NCBI GenBank assembly: GCA_019745565.1
Contig: JAIESW010000024.1
Coordinates: 126,129-190,128 of the forward strand
Direction of reading: 5' to 3'
DNA from: Burkholderiales bacterium
GTDB taxonomy: Bacteria; Pseudomonadota; Gammaproteobacteria; Burkholderiales; Ga0077523
DNA length: 64,000 bases
Below the pieces are notes generated by a model. It ran no database searches, was not told where the DNA came from, and was given only the letters and a program-made list of their open reading frames with translations. Within the stretch, counting starts at the first letter, position 1. The number at the start of each line of letters is the position of its first letter. Shown one piece after another: positions 1-9,609 of this stretch. Made by a program: the position numbers and the translations under genes.

Positions 1-1
1 G

Positions 2-124
2 CTGTGCGAAGGGCTCGGCAAGGAGCTCGCGGCCGAGTTCATCCGCCTGAAGCGGATGGAATGGATCGAGTACCAGCGCCATGTGTCGGGCTGGGAAGTG
101 GAACGCTATCTCGAGTTCTTCTAG
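2..124 (+). CDS. C-terminal end of type III-like glutamine synthetase (GlnT / gamma-glutamylmethylamide synthetase type), partial
   Basis: Only the last 40 codons are in the window; the frame ends at TAG 122-124 with the tail GWEVERYLEFF. A tail of this kind is familiar from GlnT-type enzymes, which ligate ammonia or methylamine to glutamate. The assignment leans on context, because the next three genes are the glxBCD/mgsABC set that accompanies glnT or gmaS. Whether the substrate is ammonia or methylamine cannot be decided from this fragment. Confidence 0.6.
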   Translation: MCEGLGKELAAEFIRLKRMEWIEYQRHVSGWEVERYLEFF

Positions 125-156
125 ACGGAACTCGCAGTCAGAAAAGGATATCGATC

Positions 157-1053
157 ATGTGCGGAATCGTGGGATTGCTGGTGAAGAACCCGGCCATGCG
201 CAGCCAGCTGGGTGAACTGATGGTGCCGATCCTCGAGGAGATGGCCTCGCGCGGACCGGAGTCGGCGGGGTTGGCCGTGTTCACCGACCGCCTGCCGGAG
301 ACGGATCGCAAGTACAGCCTGCATGCGCCGGCGTGGGACTACGACTGGGCGCCGTTCGAGGCGGACTTCATCAAGCGCTTCGGCACCGAAGCGCAACTGG
401 CCGTCAAGGGCAACCATGCGGTGTTGACGTGCGACGAACCCGCGGACGCCGTGAAGGCCTGGACGCATCAGCACTATCCGGGGCTGCACGTGCTGTCGGC
501 CGGCCGCCGCATCGACATCTACAAGGACACCGGCCATCCGGCCGACATCGCGAAGCGCTACGACTTCCCGAAGCTGACCGGTACCCATGTGGTCGGTCAC
601 ACGCGCATGGCGACCGAATCGGCGGTCACGCCGGATCGCGCCCATCCGTTCACCGCGGGTGAGGATTTCTGCCTGGTGCACAACGGCACCATCTCGAATC
701 CGTTCATGATCCGGCGCAAGCTCGAGCACCGCGGCATCCGCTTCGAGACCGACAACGACACCGAAGCCGCGACGCGCTTCCTCGAATGGCGCACGCGCGA
801 AGGTGACTCGTTGGAGCAGGCGCTGCAGAAAGGCTTCGAGGAGCTCGACGGCTTCTACACTTTCCTGATCGGGACCGAGAACAAGCTGGCGCTGGTCCGC
901 GACGCGTTCGCGTGCAAACCGGCCATCGTGGCGGAGACCGACGACTACGTCGCGATCAGCTCCGAGTTCCGCGGTCTCGCCCACTTGCCCGGGGTGAACA
1001 ACGCGAAGCTGTTCGAGCCGATGCCCGAGGAACTCTACGTATGGACAGTCTGA
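157..1053 (+). CDS. mgsA: Class II glutamine amidotransferase subunit, GlxB / MgsA type
   Basis: 298 aa. It starts MCGIVGLL, so Cys2 becomes the N-terminal nucleophile of an Ntn glutamine amidotransferase after Met removal; this fixes the start at ATG 157, with AAAAGGA upstream. Further amidotransferase signatures are GHTRMATESAV, LVHNGTISNP and the ETDNDTEA segment. There is no sugar isomerase or synthase domain, so it is the stand-alone glutaminase subunit seen in three-gene GltB-like sets. In N-methylglutamate synthase (MgsABC) this subunit is about 300 aa, which fits. It lies 32 bp after the GlnT-type gene and overlaps the next gene by 13 bp, so it is part of one operon. The symbol is inferred from context; glxB is the alternative name. 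Confidence 0.78.
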   Translation: MCGIVGLLVKNPAMRSQLGELMVPILEEMASRGPESAGLAVFTDRLPETDRKYSLHAPAWDYDWAPFEADFIKRFGTEAQLAVKGNHAVLTCDEPADAVKAWTHQHYPGLHVLSAGRRIDIYKDTGHPADIAKRYDFPKLTGTHVVGHTRMATESAVTPDRAHPFTAGEDFCLVHNGTISNPFMIRRKLEHRGIRFETDNDTEAATRFLEWRTREGDSLEQALQKGFEELDGFYTFLIGTENKLALVRDAFACKPAIVAETDDYVAISSEFRGLAHLPGVNNAKLFEPMPEELYVWTV

Positions 1054-1760
1054 CCGTCGAGAAGCGGACCACCATGGACAAGACCTTCGACCTCGCGAAG
1101 TCCTCGGTGCGGGAACTCAACCAGTTCCTGCACCAGGATCTCGCGACCAGCGGCGTGAAGCACATCGACGTGCTCAACCCGAACGGCAGCCACAGCATCG
1201 CGGTGGGCGTGAACCATCCGGTGGCCATCGACATCCGCGGCCAGGGCGGCTACTACGTGGGCGGCATGAACAAGTTCGCCGACATCACGGTGCATGGCAA
1301 CGTGGGCTGGGGTGTCGCGGAGAACATGATGTCCGGCTCGGTGCGCGTGAAGGGGTTCGCGTCCGAATCCGCCGGTGCGACCGGTCACGGCGGCACGCTC
1401 ATCATCGAGGGGGACGCGAGCCTGCGCTGCGGCATCTCCATGAAGGGCATCGACATCGTCGTCGGCGGCCGGGTCGGCAACTACTCCGCGTTCATGGCGC
1501 AGGCAGGGCGGCTGGTGATCTGCGGCGATGCCGGCGATGCGCTCGGCGATTCGCTCTACGAAGCCGTGATCTACGTGCGCGGCAAGATCAAGTCTCTGGG
1601 CGCGGATGCGCAGCAGGAGCCCATGACGGCCGCGGATCACGCTGCGGTGGCCGAGTTGCTGAAGCGCGCCGGCTTTCCCTATGACCCCACCGAGTTCAAG
1701 CGCGTTGCGTCCGCGCGTTCCCTCTACCATTGGAACGCCGACGCGAACCAGGAGTATTGA
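1041..1760 (+). CDS. mgsB: GltB C-terminal-like beta-helix subunit, GlxC / MgsB type
   Basis: 239 aa from ATG 1041; a second ATG at 1074 would give 228 aa and is about equally plausible. The body is the glycine-rich right-handed beta-helix of the glutamate synthase GXGXG domain and FwdC: GQGGYYVGGMN, VHGNVGWGV, SGSVRVKGF, GATGHGGTLIIEG. In large glutamate synthases this domain is fused to the FMN domain; here it is a separate subunit, as in MgsB. It starts inside the end of the amidotransferase gene and is followed 11 bp later by the FMN subunit, so the three are probably translated together and form one complex. Confidence 0.78.
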   Translation: MDSLTVEKRTTMDKTFDLAKSSVRELNQFLHQDLATSGVKHIDVLNPNGSHSIAVGVNHPVAIDIRGQGGYYVGGMNKFADITVHGNVGWGVAENMMSGSVRVKGFASESAGATGHGGTLIIEGDASLRCGISMKGIDIVVGGRVGNYSAFMAQAGRLVICGDAGDALGDSLYEAVIYVRGKIKSLGADAQQEPMTAADHAAVAELLKRAGFPYDPTEFKRVASARSLYHWNADANQEY

Positions 1761-1771
1761 GGAGCACGGAA

Positions 1772-3148
1772 ATGAACAAACCTGTCGAGCATCCGGCCCA
1801 GGCGCCGAAGCGCATCCAGCGGGAGGAGTCCGCCGGCTTCGACCGCACCGTCATCGACTACATCCACAACGCCGCCGCCCATGGGCTCTACGAGATCCGC
1901 GGTCTCGGCGCCAAGCGCAAGCTGCCGCACTTCGATGATCTGGTCTTTCTGGCGGGCTCCGTGTCGCGCTATCCGCTCGAGGGCTATCGGGAGAAATGCC
2001 ACACGAAGACCGTGCTGGGCACCCGCTACGCGAAGAAGCCGGTGGAGCTCGACATTCCCATCACGTTCGCCGGCATGAGTTTCGGCTCCCTGTCCGCGCG
2101 GGTGAAGGAAGCGCTGGGTCGTGCCGCGACCGAACTGGGCACGTCGACCACCACCGGTGACGGCGGCATGACCCAGGAAGAGCGGCAGTCGTCGAAGACG
2201 CTGGTGTACCAGTGCCTCCCGTCGCGCTACGGTTTCAATCCGGATGACGTGCGCCGGGCCGATGCCATCGAAGTGGTGATCGGCCAGGGCGCCAAGCCCG
2301 GCGGCGGCGGCATGCTGCTGGGCCAGAAGGTCAACCCGCGGGTGGCGAAGATGCGCACGCTGCCGGAAGGCATCGACCAGCGGTCGGCCTGTCGGCATCC
2401 CGATTGGACCGGACCGGACGACCTGGTGATCAAGATCAACGAGCTGCGCGAGATCACCGACTGGCAGGTCCCCATCTACGTGAAGATCGGTGCCACCCGG
2501 GTCTACAACGACGTGAAGCTCGCCGTGCATGCCGGCGCCGACGTGGTGGTGGTGGACGGCATGCAGGGCGGCACCGCGGCCACGCAGTCGGTGTTCATCG
2601 AGCACGTGGGTATTCCGACCCTGGCGGCGCTGCGCCAGGCGGTCGAAGCGCTCGAGGAACTGGACATGCGCGGCAAGGTGCAGCTCGTCATCTCGGGCGG
2701 CATCCGTACCGGTGCCGACGTGGCGAAGGCGCTCGCGCTCGGCGCCGATGCGGTCTCGGTGGGCCAGGGCACGCTGATCGCGCTGGGATGCAACCACGAG
2801 GCCTATTTCCAGAACGGGGCGAACCACTCCGCCGAAGAGGACTACGCGAAACTCGGCACCGCGCCCGGTTACTGTCATCATTGCCACACCGGCAGGTGTC
2901 CGGTGGGCATCACCACCCAGGATGCGATCCTGGAGCAGCGCCTCGATCCGGCGGTGGGGGCCAAGCGGCTGAAGAACTACTTCAAGACGATGAACATGGA
3001 GCTCACCACCGTGGCGCGCGCTTGCGGCAAGTCGAACGTCCACCACCTGGAACGCGAAGACCTCGTGGCGCTCACCATCGAGGCCGCAGCGATGGCGCGG
3101 GTGCCGCTGGCCGGGACGAGCTGGATTCCCGGGGTGACCGGAACCTGA
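1772..3148 (+). CDS. mgsC: FMN-binding glutamate synthase-like subunit, GlxD / MgsC type
   Basis: 458 aa, ATG 1772 behind GAGGAGCACGGAA. This is the central FMN/Fe-S domain of glutamate synthase: [17 protein letters not shown] near residue 105, a TIM-barrel core [40 protein letters not shown], and the Fe-S cysteines C368, C371 and C376 in [12 protein letters not shown]. It lacks the amidotransferase and beta-helix domains, which the two upstream genes supply. With those subunits it should form either N-methylglutamate synthase (methylamine plus glutamate) or an unusual glutamate synthase. Its TGA overlaps the next ATG by one base, which couples the flavin reductase to it. Confidence 0.8.
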   Translation: MNKPVEHPAQAPKRIQREESAGFDRTVIDYIHNAAAHGLYEIRGLGAKRKLPHFDDLVFLAGSVSRYPLEGYREKCHTKTVLGTRYAKKPVELDIPITFAGMSFGSLSARVKEALGRAATELGTSTTTGDGGMTQEERQSSKTLVYQCLPSRYGFNPDDVRRADAIEVVIGQGAKPGGGGMLLGQKVNPRVAKMRTLPEGIDQRSACRHPDWTGPDDLVIKINELREITDWQVPIYVKIGATRVYNDVKLAVHAGADVVVVDGMQGGTAATQSVFIEHVGIPTLAALRQAVEALEELDMRGKVQLVISGGIRTGADVAKALALGADAVSVGQGTLIALGCNHEAYFQNGANHSAEEDYAKLGTAPGYCHHCHTGRCPVGITTQDAILEQRLDPAVGAKRLKNYFKTMNMELTTVARACGKSNVHHLEREDLVALTIEAAAMARVPLAGTSWIPGVTGT

Positions 3149-3669
3149 TGCCAGAGCCCGCGGGCGCCGCCGATGCGATCGATCCGGTCCGCCTGCGTCG
3201 TGCCTTCGGCATGTATGCCACGGGGGTGACCATCATCACGGCGCTCCATCCGGCGCAGGGCCCGGTCGGCATCACTGCGAACTCGTTCTCGTCGGTGTCG
3301 CTCGACCCGCCGCTGCTGTTGTTCAGCCTGTCGCGCCAGTCGTTCAGCCTGCAGCCGCTGCTGGAGTCACCCGGTTTCGCGGTCAACGTACTGCGCGACG
3401 GCCAACACGAGCTGTCTCATCGCTTCGCCGCCGGCGGCCGCGAGAAGTGGAGCGGCCTCGCGTGGCACGAAGGCCGGCACGGCGCCCCGATCCTCGGCGG
3501 CACCATCGCCGCCTTCGAATGCGCTCACCATGCCCAGTACGACGGAGGCGATCACGTGATCGTCCTGGGGCGGGTACTCGCGCTCGACACGGATGCCGGT
3601 GGCGAGCCCCTGCTCTACTTCCACAGTCGCTACCGTTCGATCGGCGAGGAGGTGGGTCCGGATGTGTGA
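3148..3669 (+). CDS. Flavin reductase family protein (FMN-binding split barrel)
   Basis: 173 aa. The N-terminus [15 protein letters not shown], then [20 protein letters not shown] and FAVNVL, is characteristic of flavin reductases that deliver reduced FMN or FAD to two-component monooxygenases (HpaC/RutF type); [11 protein letters not shown] is the usual C-terminal strand. The start ATG overlaps the stop of the FMN subunit gene (TGATG), so the two are translationally coupled. No monooxygenase partner is in the window, so the partner lies upstream or elsewhere, or the enzyme feeds the mgs flavoprotein. The substrate flavin is not determinable here. Confidence 0.8.
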   Translation: MPEPAGAADAIDPVRLRRAFGMYATGVTIITALHPAQGPVGITANSFSSVSLDPPLLLFSLSRQSFSLQPLLESPGFAVNVLRDGQHELSHRFAAGGREKWSGLAWHEGRHGAPILGGTIAAFECAHHAQYDGGDHVIVLGRVLALDTDAGGEPLLYFHSRYRSIGEEVGPDV

Positions 3670-3696
3670 GCCCAGCATGCGGGAGCGGTCACGCCC

Positions 3697-4386
3697 GTGA
3701 AGACGTCCCAGCGCAAAGCCGCAACCCCTGCCCGTCCGTCCGCTTCGAAGAAGCGCAAGGTGGAGCAGGAGGAAGAGATCGTCGTCCCCAGCGGTCCGGA
3801 CAACGGCCGATCGCTCGAGCGCCATCTGGGCAGCGTGATGCGCGACCTGCGCCGCCAGCAGATGCTCACCATCTCCGACGTGGCGGCCCAGGCGCGCATC
3901 AGCCGCGGCATGCTCTCGAAGATCGAGAACGGCCAGGTGTCCACCAGCCTGGACACGCTCGCCAAGCTGGCAACCGCGCTCGGCATTTCGCTCGGCCGTC
4001 TGTTCGCCAACTACGACGTGCCCGGCGGCGGTGCCCAGCTGGTCAAGGCCGGCGAGGGCATGCAGGTGGTCCGGCGTGGCACCAAGCGCGGGCATACCTA
4101 TCATCTGCTCGCCTACGACAAGGGTCCCAAGAAGTCCTTCGAGCCGTTCCTGGTGACCATGGACGATGCCTCCGAGGTGTTCCCCAGCTTCGAACACCCT
4201 GGCACCGAGTTCATCTACGTGCTGGAAGGGCGCATCGAGTACCGCCACGGCAAGCAGACCTACTTGCTCGATCCGGGCGATTCGCTGTCGTTCCGCGGCG
4301 AGATTCCCCATGGGCCCGAGCGCCTGATCGAGACCCCGATCCGCCTGCTCTCGGTCATCACCTACGGTCCGACCGACGAAGTCTGA
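3697..4386 (+). CDS. XRE-family transcriptional regulator with C-terminal cupin domain
   Basis: 229 aa, GTG 3697 preceded by GGGAG. A basic N-terminal tail ([20 protein letters not shown]) precedes a helix-turn-helix at about residues 45-105 ([19 protein letters not shown]). A cupin at about 150-220 carries [20 protein letters not shown]. This HTH-cupin architecture is common in regulators of amine, polyamine and amino-acid catabolism (PuuR-like); the cupin senses a small ligand. It lies 27 bp after the flavin reductase gene and probably controls this cluster. The ligand is unknown. Confidence 0.83.
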   Translation: MKTSQRKAATPARPSASKKRKVEQEEEIVVPSGPDNGRSLERHLGSVMRDLRRQQMLTISDVAAQARISRGMLSKIENGQVSTSLDTLAKLATALGISLGRLFANYDVPGGGAQLVKAGEGMQVVRRGTKRGHTYHLLAYDKGPKKSFEPFLVTMDDASEVFPSFEHPGTEFIYVLEGRIEYRHGKQTYLLDPGDSLSFRGEIPHGPERLIETPIRLLSVITYGPTDEV

Positions 4387-4475
4387 CCCCGGCTCGCGGC
4401 TGCGCTAACATGCCGGCCCCGGGCCGCGAGCGCGCGCCCGGTTTTCTTGACAGCACCAGGACAAGGACCGACCGC

Positions 4476-6152
4476 ATGCTTTCCGACATCGAGATCGCCC
4501 AGCAGGCGACGATGAAGCGCATCACGCCGCTCGCGGCCGAACGTCTCGGCATCGGCGAGGAGCACCTCGAGCCCTATGGTCACTACAAGGCCAAGATCTC
4601 GCTGGACTACCTCGATTCGCTGGCGGATCGGCCGGACGGCAAGCTGATCCTGGTCTCCGCGATCAGTCCCACGCCGGCGGGCGAAGGCAAGACCACCACC
4701 ACGGTCGGTCTCGGCGACGCGCTCAACCGGATCGGCAAGAAGACGCTGATCTGCCTGCGCGAGCCTTCGCTCGGGCCGGTGTTCGGGGTCAAGGGCGGCG
4801 CGGCCGGCGGCGGGCATGCGCAGGTGGTGCCGATGGAAGACATCAATCTGCACTTCACCGGCGACTTCAACGCGATCCAGCTCGCGAACAATCTGCTCGC
4901 GGCGATGCTCGACAATCACATCCACCACGGCAACGAGCTGCAGATCGACGTGCGGCGCATCACCTGGAAGCGTGTGCTCGACATGAACGATCGCGCGCTG
5001 CGCGACATCGTGGTGTCGCTCGGCGGTACGGCCAACGGCTTTCCGCGCGAGGACGGCTTCGACATCGTGGTCGCGTCGGAAGTGATGGCGATCTTCTGCC
5101 TCGCGCGATCGCTGTCAGACCTCAAGGAACGCCTCGGCAACATCGTGGTGGGTTACACGCGCGATCAGCGCCCGGTACGGGCGCGGGATCTCGATGCCCA
5201 TGGCGCCATGACGGTGCTGCTCAAGGACGCGCTGAAGCCGAATCTGGTGCAGACGCTCGAGAACAATCCGGCGTTCATCCACGGCGGGCCGTTCGCCAAC
5301 ATCGCGCACGGATGCAATTCCGTCATCGCCACCCGCAGCGCGCTCAAGCTGGCGGACTACGTCGTGACCGAAGCCGGGTTCGGCGCCGATCTGGGCGCCG
5401 AGAAGTTCGTCGACATCAAGTGCCGCAAGGCGGGACTGAAGCCCTCCGCCTGCGTGATCGTGGCCACTGTGCGGGCGCTCAAGTACCACGGCGGCGTGGA
5501 TCTCAAGAATCTCAACGTCGAAAACCTCGAAGCACTGGAACGCGGGCTCGCCAACCTGGAGCGACACGTGAACAACGTCCGCAACCATTTCGGGCTGCCG
5601 TGCGTCGTGTCGGTCAATCATTTCACGCAGGACACGCCGGCGGAGCACGAGCTGCTGAAGCGCCGCCTCGAGGCGCTGGGCGTGCCGGTGGTAACGGCGC
5701 GCCATTGGGCGGAAGGCGGCAGGGGCGCCGAGGACGTCGCACGTGCGGTGGTGCAGGTGGCCGAGAGCAATCCGCCCAAGGTCAAGTTCGTGTACGAGGA
5801 CAGTGCGCCGCTCTGGGAGAAGGTGGAGGCGGTGGCGAAGAAGATCTACGGTGCGGCCGGTATCACGGCCGACGCGAAGGTGCGGGCCCAGATCCAGCGG
5901 TTCCAGGACGACGGTTACGGCGCCTATCCGGTGTGCATCGCGAAAACGCAGTACTCGTTCTCCACCGACGCTTCGGCGCGCGGCGCGCCGAGCGGGCACA
6001 CGATCAACATCCGCGAAGTGCGGCTGGCGGCGGGCGCCGAGTTCATCGTGTTCGTGTGCGGCGACATCATGACCATGCCGGGACTGCCGAAGGTGCCGTC
6101 GGCGACGAAAATCGATCTCACGCCGGAGGGGCGGGTGGTGGGGTTGTTCTAG
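4476..6152 (+). CDS. fhs: Formate--tetrahydrofolate ligase
   Basis: 558 aa, matching the family length of about 555-560. It makes 10-formyl-THF from formate, THF and ATP. The P-loop-like [11 protein letters not shown] lies near residues 66-76, followed by [29 protein letters not shown] and [13 protein letters not shown], all hallmark segments. The start is [10 protein letters not shown]; the frame is open far upstream, but that part is antisense-like and not FTHFS. It follows the mgs-like cluster and its regulator on the same strand after 89 bp. Placement beside amine genes suggests it handles formate or C1 units released from methylated amines. Confidence 0.95.
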   Translation: MLSDIEIAQQATMKRITPLAAERLGIGEEHLEPYGHYKAKISLDYLDSLADRPDGKLILVSAISPTPAGEGKTTTTVGLGDALNRIGKKTLICLREPSLGPVFGVKGGAAGGGHAQVVPMEDINLHFTGDFNAIQLANNLLAAMLDNHIHHGNELQIDVRRITWKRVLDMNDRALRDIVVSLGGTANGFPREDGFDIVVASEVMAIFCLARSLSDLKERLGNIVVGYTRDQRPVRARDLDAHGAMTVLLKDALKPNLVQTLENNPAFIHGGPFANIAHGCNSVIATRSALKLADYVVTEAGFGADLGAEKFVDIKCRKAGLKPSACVIVATVRALKYHGGVDLKNLNVENLEALERGLANLERHVNNVRNHFGLPCVVSVNHFTQDTPAEHELLKRRLEALGVPVVTARHWAEGGRGAEDVARAVVQVAESNPPKVKFVYEDSAPLWEKVEAVAKKIYGAAGITADAKVRAQIQRFQDDGYGAYPVCIAKTQYSFSTDASARGAPSGHTINIREVRLAAGAEFIVFVCGDIMTMPGLPKVPSATKIDLTPEGRVVGLF

Positions 6153-6168
6153 CGGCTGCTGGAAAGTC

Positions 6169-6282
6169 AACCGCCTTCAACACGAAGGACACGAAGAGCA
6201 CGAAGGAAAGGCACACGAAGGTTCAATCTCGCTTTCCTTCGTGTTCTTCATGTCCCTCGAGTCCTTCGTGTTGAAGGCGGTT
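6169..6282. repeat. Long palindromic intergenic repeat built of ACGAAG units, copy 1
   Basis: The left arm (6169-6210) reads AACCGCCTTCAACACGAAGG and continues as repeated CACGAAG units; the right arm (6232-6282) is its near-complement and ends GTTGAAGGCGGTT. The transcript would form an imperfect hairpin of roughly 40 bp. It lies 17 bp after the fhs stop and before the amtB terminator. A second copy with the same CACGAAGGA...GAAGAGCACGAAG core is at 26110-26218. Similar units are scattered between genes in many bacterial genomes; what they do is not known to me. Confidence 0.85.
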
Positions 6283-6316
6283 CGGTGTCAGCCGTCGTGC
6301 CAAGGACCCTGGTCAT

Positions 6317-6352
6317 GAAAAAAACAACGGGCGCCTGAGAGCGCCCGTTGTT
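6317..6352 (-). terminator. Rho-independent terminator of torF-glnK-amtB
   Basis: A perfect 12-bp stem (6323-6334 with 6341-6352, AACAACGGGCGC) has a 6-base loop. Read on the minus strand it is followed by a run of seven T residues, complementary to the A run at 6318-6324. It lies 38 bp past the amtB stop. Confidence 0.9.
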
Positions 6353-6389
6353 CCTTGCTGCTTCCGCGGCATTGCACCGCGCGGGTCGC

Positions 6390-7766
6390 TTACGCGTGAT
6401 ACGCGGTCTCCCCGTGCTCCGTAATGTCGAGGCCTTCGCGCTCCTTGTCTTCGGTCACGCGCAGGCCGATCACCATGTCGATGATCTTGTAGAGGATCAG
6501 GCTGATGATGCCGCACCAGACGATGGTCACCGCCACGGCGACGATCTGGTCCCAGAGCTGAACGCCCATCGTCACGCCTTCTGCGTAGCCGACGCCGCCC
6601 AGATCCTTGGACATCAGCACACCCGTCAGGATGGCACCGATGATGCCGCCGATACCGTGGACGCCGAACACATCGAGCGAGTCGTCGTAGCCGAACATCC
6701 GCTTCAGGCTGGTCACCGCCCAGAAGCAGACCACGCCGGCGATGATGCCGAGGATGATCGCGCCCATCGGCCCGACGAAACCGCACGCCGGGGTAATCGC
6801 GACGAGACCCGCGACGGCACCGGACGCGGCGCCGAGCATGGAGGGCTTGCCCTTCACCATCCACTCGATGAACATCCAGCCCAGCACGGCGGCTGCGGTC
6901 GCGACCTGCGTGTTGACCAGCACCATGCCGGCGACGCCATCGACCGCGAGTTCGGAACCAACGTTGAAGCCGAACCAGCCCACCCACAGCAGCGAGGCGC
7001 CGATCATGGTCATGGTGAGCGAGTGCGGGGGCATCGCCTCCTTGCCGTAGCCGATGCGCTTGCCCAGCACCAGGCAGCCGACCAGGGCAGCGATACCTGC
7101 GTTGATGTGCACCACCGTGCCGCCGGCGAAGTCCTTCGCACCCAGGGTGGCCAGATAGCCGCCGCCCCAGACCATGTGGGCGATCGGTGCGTAGACCAGC
7201 AGCAGCCACAGGCCCATGAACCACAGCACCGCCGAGAACTTGATGCGCTCGGCGAAGCCGCCGACGATCAGCGCCGGGGTGATGGATGCGAACGTCAGCT
7301 GGAACGTGAGGAACACGTACTCGGGGATCACGCCGTTCAGCGAATCGGGCGTCACACCGGACAGGAACGCCTTCGACAAGCCGCCGAAGATGGCATTCCC
7401 CTCGGAGAACGCGAGCGAGTAGCCGAGACACACCCAGAGAACCGAGAGCAGGGAGAACGTCACGAACACCTGCATCAGGACCGAGAGCATATTCTTGGTG
7501 CGTACCAGGCCGCCGTAGAAGAGGGCGAGACCGGGGACCGTCATCAGGATGACGAGCACCGTGGCGGTGATCATCCAGGCGGTGCTGCCGGTGTCCATCT
7601 TCGGCGCCTCGGCCGCCGGTGCTTCGGCTGCAGGTGCCGCGGCATCCGCCGCGGGTGCGGCCGCCGCCGGCGCTGCCGCGTCAGCCGGCTTGTTGTCCTG
7701 CGCGTGCGTCAGCGATCCCAGGCCGAAGGCCACGAGCATCGCGAGCAGCATGAGAAATCTCTTCAT
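6390..7766 (-). CDS. amtB: Ammonium transporter
   Basis: 458 aa. Signal peptide MKRFLMLLAMLVAFGLGSLTHA, then an Ala/Pro-rich periplasmic linker (about residues 23-55), then eleven hydrophobic segments. Amt signatures include ALFYGGLVRTKN, FAGGTVVHINAGIAALVG and AASGAVAGLVAITPACGFV. It conducts ammonium across the inner membrane and is gated by GlnK. I chose ATG 7766 because it gives a clean signal peptide; the frame is open further upstream without coding character. It is the last gene of torF-glnK-amtB, 19 bp after glnK, and has its own terminator. Confidence 0.95.
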   Translation of the reverse strand: MKRFLMLLAMLVAFGLGSLTHAQDNKPADAAAPAAAAPAADAAAPAAEAPAAEAPKMDTGSTAWMITATVLVILMTVPGLALFYGGLVRTKNMLSVLMQVFVTFSLLSVLWVCLGYSLAFSEGNAIFGGLSKAFLSGVTPDSLNGVIPEYVFLTFQLTFASITPALIVGGFAERIKFSAVLWFMGLWLLLVYAPIAHMVWGGGYLATLGAKDFAGGTVVHINAGIAALVGCLVLGKRIGYGKEAMPPHSLTMTMIGASLLWVGWFGFNVGSELAVDGVAGMVLVNTQVATAAAVLGWMFIEWMVKGKPSMLGAASGAVAGLVAITPACGFVGPMGAIILGIIAGVVCFWAVTSLKRMFGYDDSLDVFGVHGIGGIIGAILTGVLMSKDLGGVGYAEGVTMGVQLWDQIVAVAVTIVWCGIISLILYKIIDMVIGLRVTEDKEREGLDITEHGETAYHA

Positions 7767-7785
7767 GGTGGGGCCCCCGGAAAAA

Positions 7786-8193
<408 letters not shown>

Positions 8194-9060
8194 TCAGAAC
8201 GCCTTGGTGACGGACAGGAAGACGGTGTCCTTGCCGACTTCCTTGCCGAAGCGATCGGTCCAGACCGCCAGGCGCGGGTTGTCGGTGTACCCGTCGGCCG
8301 TGCTGCCCGTGTAGAACAGGCCCCAGGTGAATCCGCCCCAGTCCTTGGTGGCACCCAGCTTCCAGTCGACCAGATCGAACACGTCGTTCTTGAAGCCGTT
8401 GTTCTTGTACAACTCCATCTCGCCGTTCCACTTCCAGGTGCCGACGCCGGCGATGATGTTGAAGCCGGTGTCGCCGACCGGCACGTTGGCCGAGAGGTTG
8501 GCGTAGTAGGTGCCGCGCGCGTCACCGACCATGAACACGCCGTCGGTCACGGCGTACCAGACCTTGGCCGTGATCCACTTCCAGCCGAGCGCGCCGTAGA
8601 TCTCGCCGGTGTGCGGCTTCTTGAGGCCGGGAACGAAGGACGTGTCGAGGTTGTAGCGCCCCGGGTAGTAGTAATACACGGCTCCGACGTCGTAGGTGAA
8701 GTCACCCGCGAACTTGTTGCGGAAGCCGGCGTAGACGTCGATCTCCAGGCTGTTGCTGATGGCCGTATTCGCGCCGCCGCCGGTGGCCGCGTCGGCGCCG
8801 GGGGCCGTCGGTCCGAAGAAGTCACCGGGCCAGCTCACGTTCGATGCGAAGGCGCCCACGTACAGGCCGGAGGAGTGGCCGTACTCGACGGTACCTTGAA
8901 GTGCGGGCGAGTTGCCCGTCTGCGAGAGCCCGCGCGTGATGTAGTCGGTGGTAAATGTCAGGTTGCCCGTGATGGGCGAGGCGGCTTCTTCGGCGTGAGC
9001 GACGGGCATCGCAAGTCCGAGGCTGGCGATGGCTGTGGCCAGGGCTTTCTTTTTCAGCAT
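8194..9060 (-). CDS. TorF-family putative outer-membrane porin
   Basis: 288 aa. Signal peptide MLKKKALATAIASLGLAMPVAHA, then a beta-rich protein with GNLTFTTDYITRGLSQT and EYGHSSGLYVGAFASNV, which typify the TorF / Gcw_chp family. It ends with an aromatic strand, VFLSVTKAF, as in outer-membrane barrels. Family members often sit directly upstream of glnK-amtB in betaproteobacteria and are presumed to admit small nitrogen compounds; no substrate is established. It is the promoter-proximal gene, 69 bp before glnK. Confidence 0.85.
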   Translation of the reverse strand: MLKKKALATAIASLGLAMPVAHAEEAASPITGNLTFTTDYITRGLSQTGNSPALQGTVEYGHSSGLYVGAFASNVSWPGDFFGPTAPGADAATGGGANTAISNSLEIDVYAGFRNKFAGDFTYDVGAVYYYYPGRYNLDTSFVPGLKKPHTGEIYGALGWKWITAKVWYAVTDGVFMVGDARGTYYANLSANVPVGDTGFNIIAGVGTWKWNGEMELYKNNGFKNDVFDLVDWKLGATKDWGGFTWGLFYTGSTADGYTDNPRLAVWTDRFGKEVGKDTVFLSVTKAF

Positions 9061-9142
9061 GGGGCTTGTCCTTTTTCAGGTGGTTTTGCGTGAAAGACAA
9101 ACGGGTGATCCCGCTGCAACGGAAACCGCGCGGCTGCGGTTT

Positions 9143-9158
9143 TGCAAGTGACATGCCT
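9143..9158 (-). promoter_or_regulatory. Sigma-54 (RpoN) promoter of torF-glnK-amtB
   Basis: On the minus strand the site reads AGGCATGTCACTTGCA. The GG (-24) and GC (-12) doublets have the required spacing, and TTGCA matches the -12 box exactly; TGGCAC is weakened to AGGCAT. The predicted start is near 9132, leaving a leader of about 70 bases before the torF ATG. Confidence 0.7.
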
Positions 9159-9219
9159 GATTCATAAGTCAATGGAATCAGTCTGTTACTAGAAAACCGC
9201 CACATCCTGAAACCGCGTG

Positions 9220-9236
9220 TGCACGAACACGGTGCA
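9220..9236. promoter_or_regulatory. NtrC-type enhancer site 1
   Basis: TGCACGAACACGGTGCA matches the NtrC palindrome TGCACC-N5-GGTGCA at 11 of 12 positions. It lies about 95 bp upstream of the predicted sigma-54 start, a usual enhancer distance. Confidence 0.75.
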
Positions 9237-9250
9237 GGAAGAAGGCGATC

Positions 9251-9267
9251 CGCACGATTTCGGTGCA
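9251..9267. promoter_or_regulatory. NtrC-type enhancer site 2
   Basis: CGCACGATTTCGGTGCA matches the NtrC palindrome at 10 of 12 positions. Its centre is 31 bp from site 1, about three helical turns, so two NtrC dimers could bind the same face, as at the E. coli glnA enhancer. Confidence 0.68.
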
Positions 9268-9341
9268 ATTCTAGAGGTGGGTAGTCCGCGAAGGGCCTTT
9301 GCTACACTGGTACGAACAAAAAATTCCTCGTGGAGACCGTT

Positions 9342-9590
9342 ATGCCTGCACCGACCGCCATGCTCGATGACATCGCCAAGCGCTTGCGCACCCTCGCCGG
9401 GCAGAGCCCGGCCGCGGATCTCGAGCGCAACTTCAGGACCCTCGTGGCGGGCGCATTCGCCCGTCTGGATCTGGTGACGCGCGAGGAATTCGACGCACAG
9501 GCGCGGGTGTTGGCGCGCACCCGCGAAAAGCTCGAGGCGCTGGAGCAGCGCATCGCGATGCTCGAAGGCGCCGACCCGTCCGGCCGCTGA
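9342..9590 (+). CDS. ubiK: UbiK family accessory factor (YqiC/BMFP domain)
   Basis: 82 aa. The N-terminal amphipathic helix is MLDDIAKRLRTLAG; the C-terminal coiled coil includes LVTREEFDAQARVLARTREK and LEALEQRIAMLEG, the membrane-fusogenic BMFP/UbiK pattern. UbiK assists aerobic ubiquinone synthesis in the soluble Ubi complex. ATG 9342 is chosen because GGAG at 9332-9335 is correctly spaced for it; a GTG at 9330 would overlap that ribosome site. Followed by comM, a common betaproteobacterial order. Confidence 0.85.
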   Translation: MPAPTAMLDDIAKRLRTLAGQSPAADLERNFRTLVAGAFARLDLVTREEFDAQARVLARTREKLEALEQRIAMLEGADPSGR

Positions 9591-9609
9591 TCGACCGGCC
9601 CGCGTCGCA

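Noticed and set aside
4393..4450. Possible terminator or riboswitch before fhs (GCTCGCGG/CCGCGAGC stem)
   Set aside because: The T run is not adjacent to the stem, and no THF or ZTP riboswitch blocks are present.
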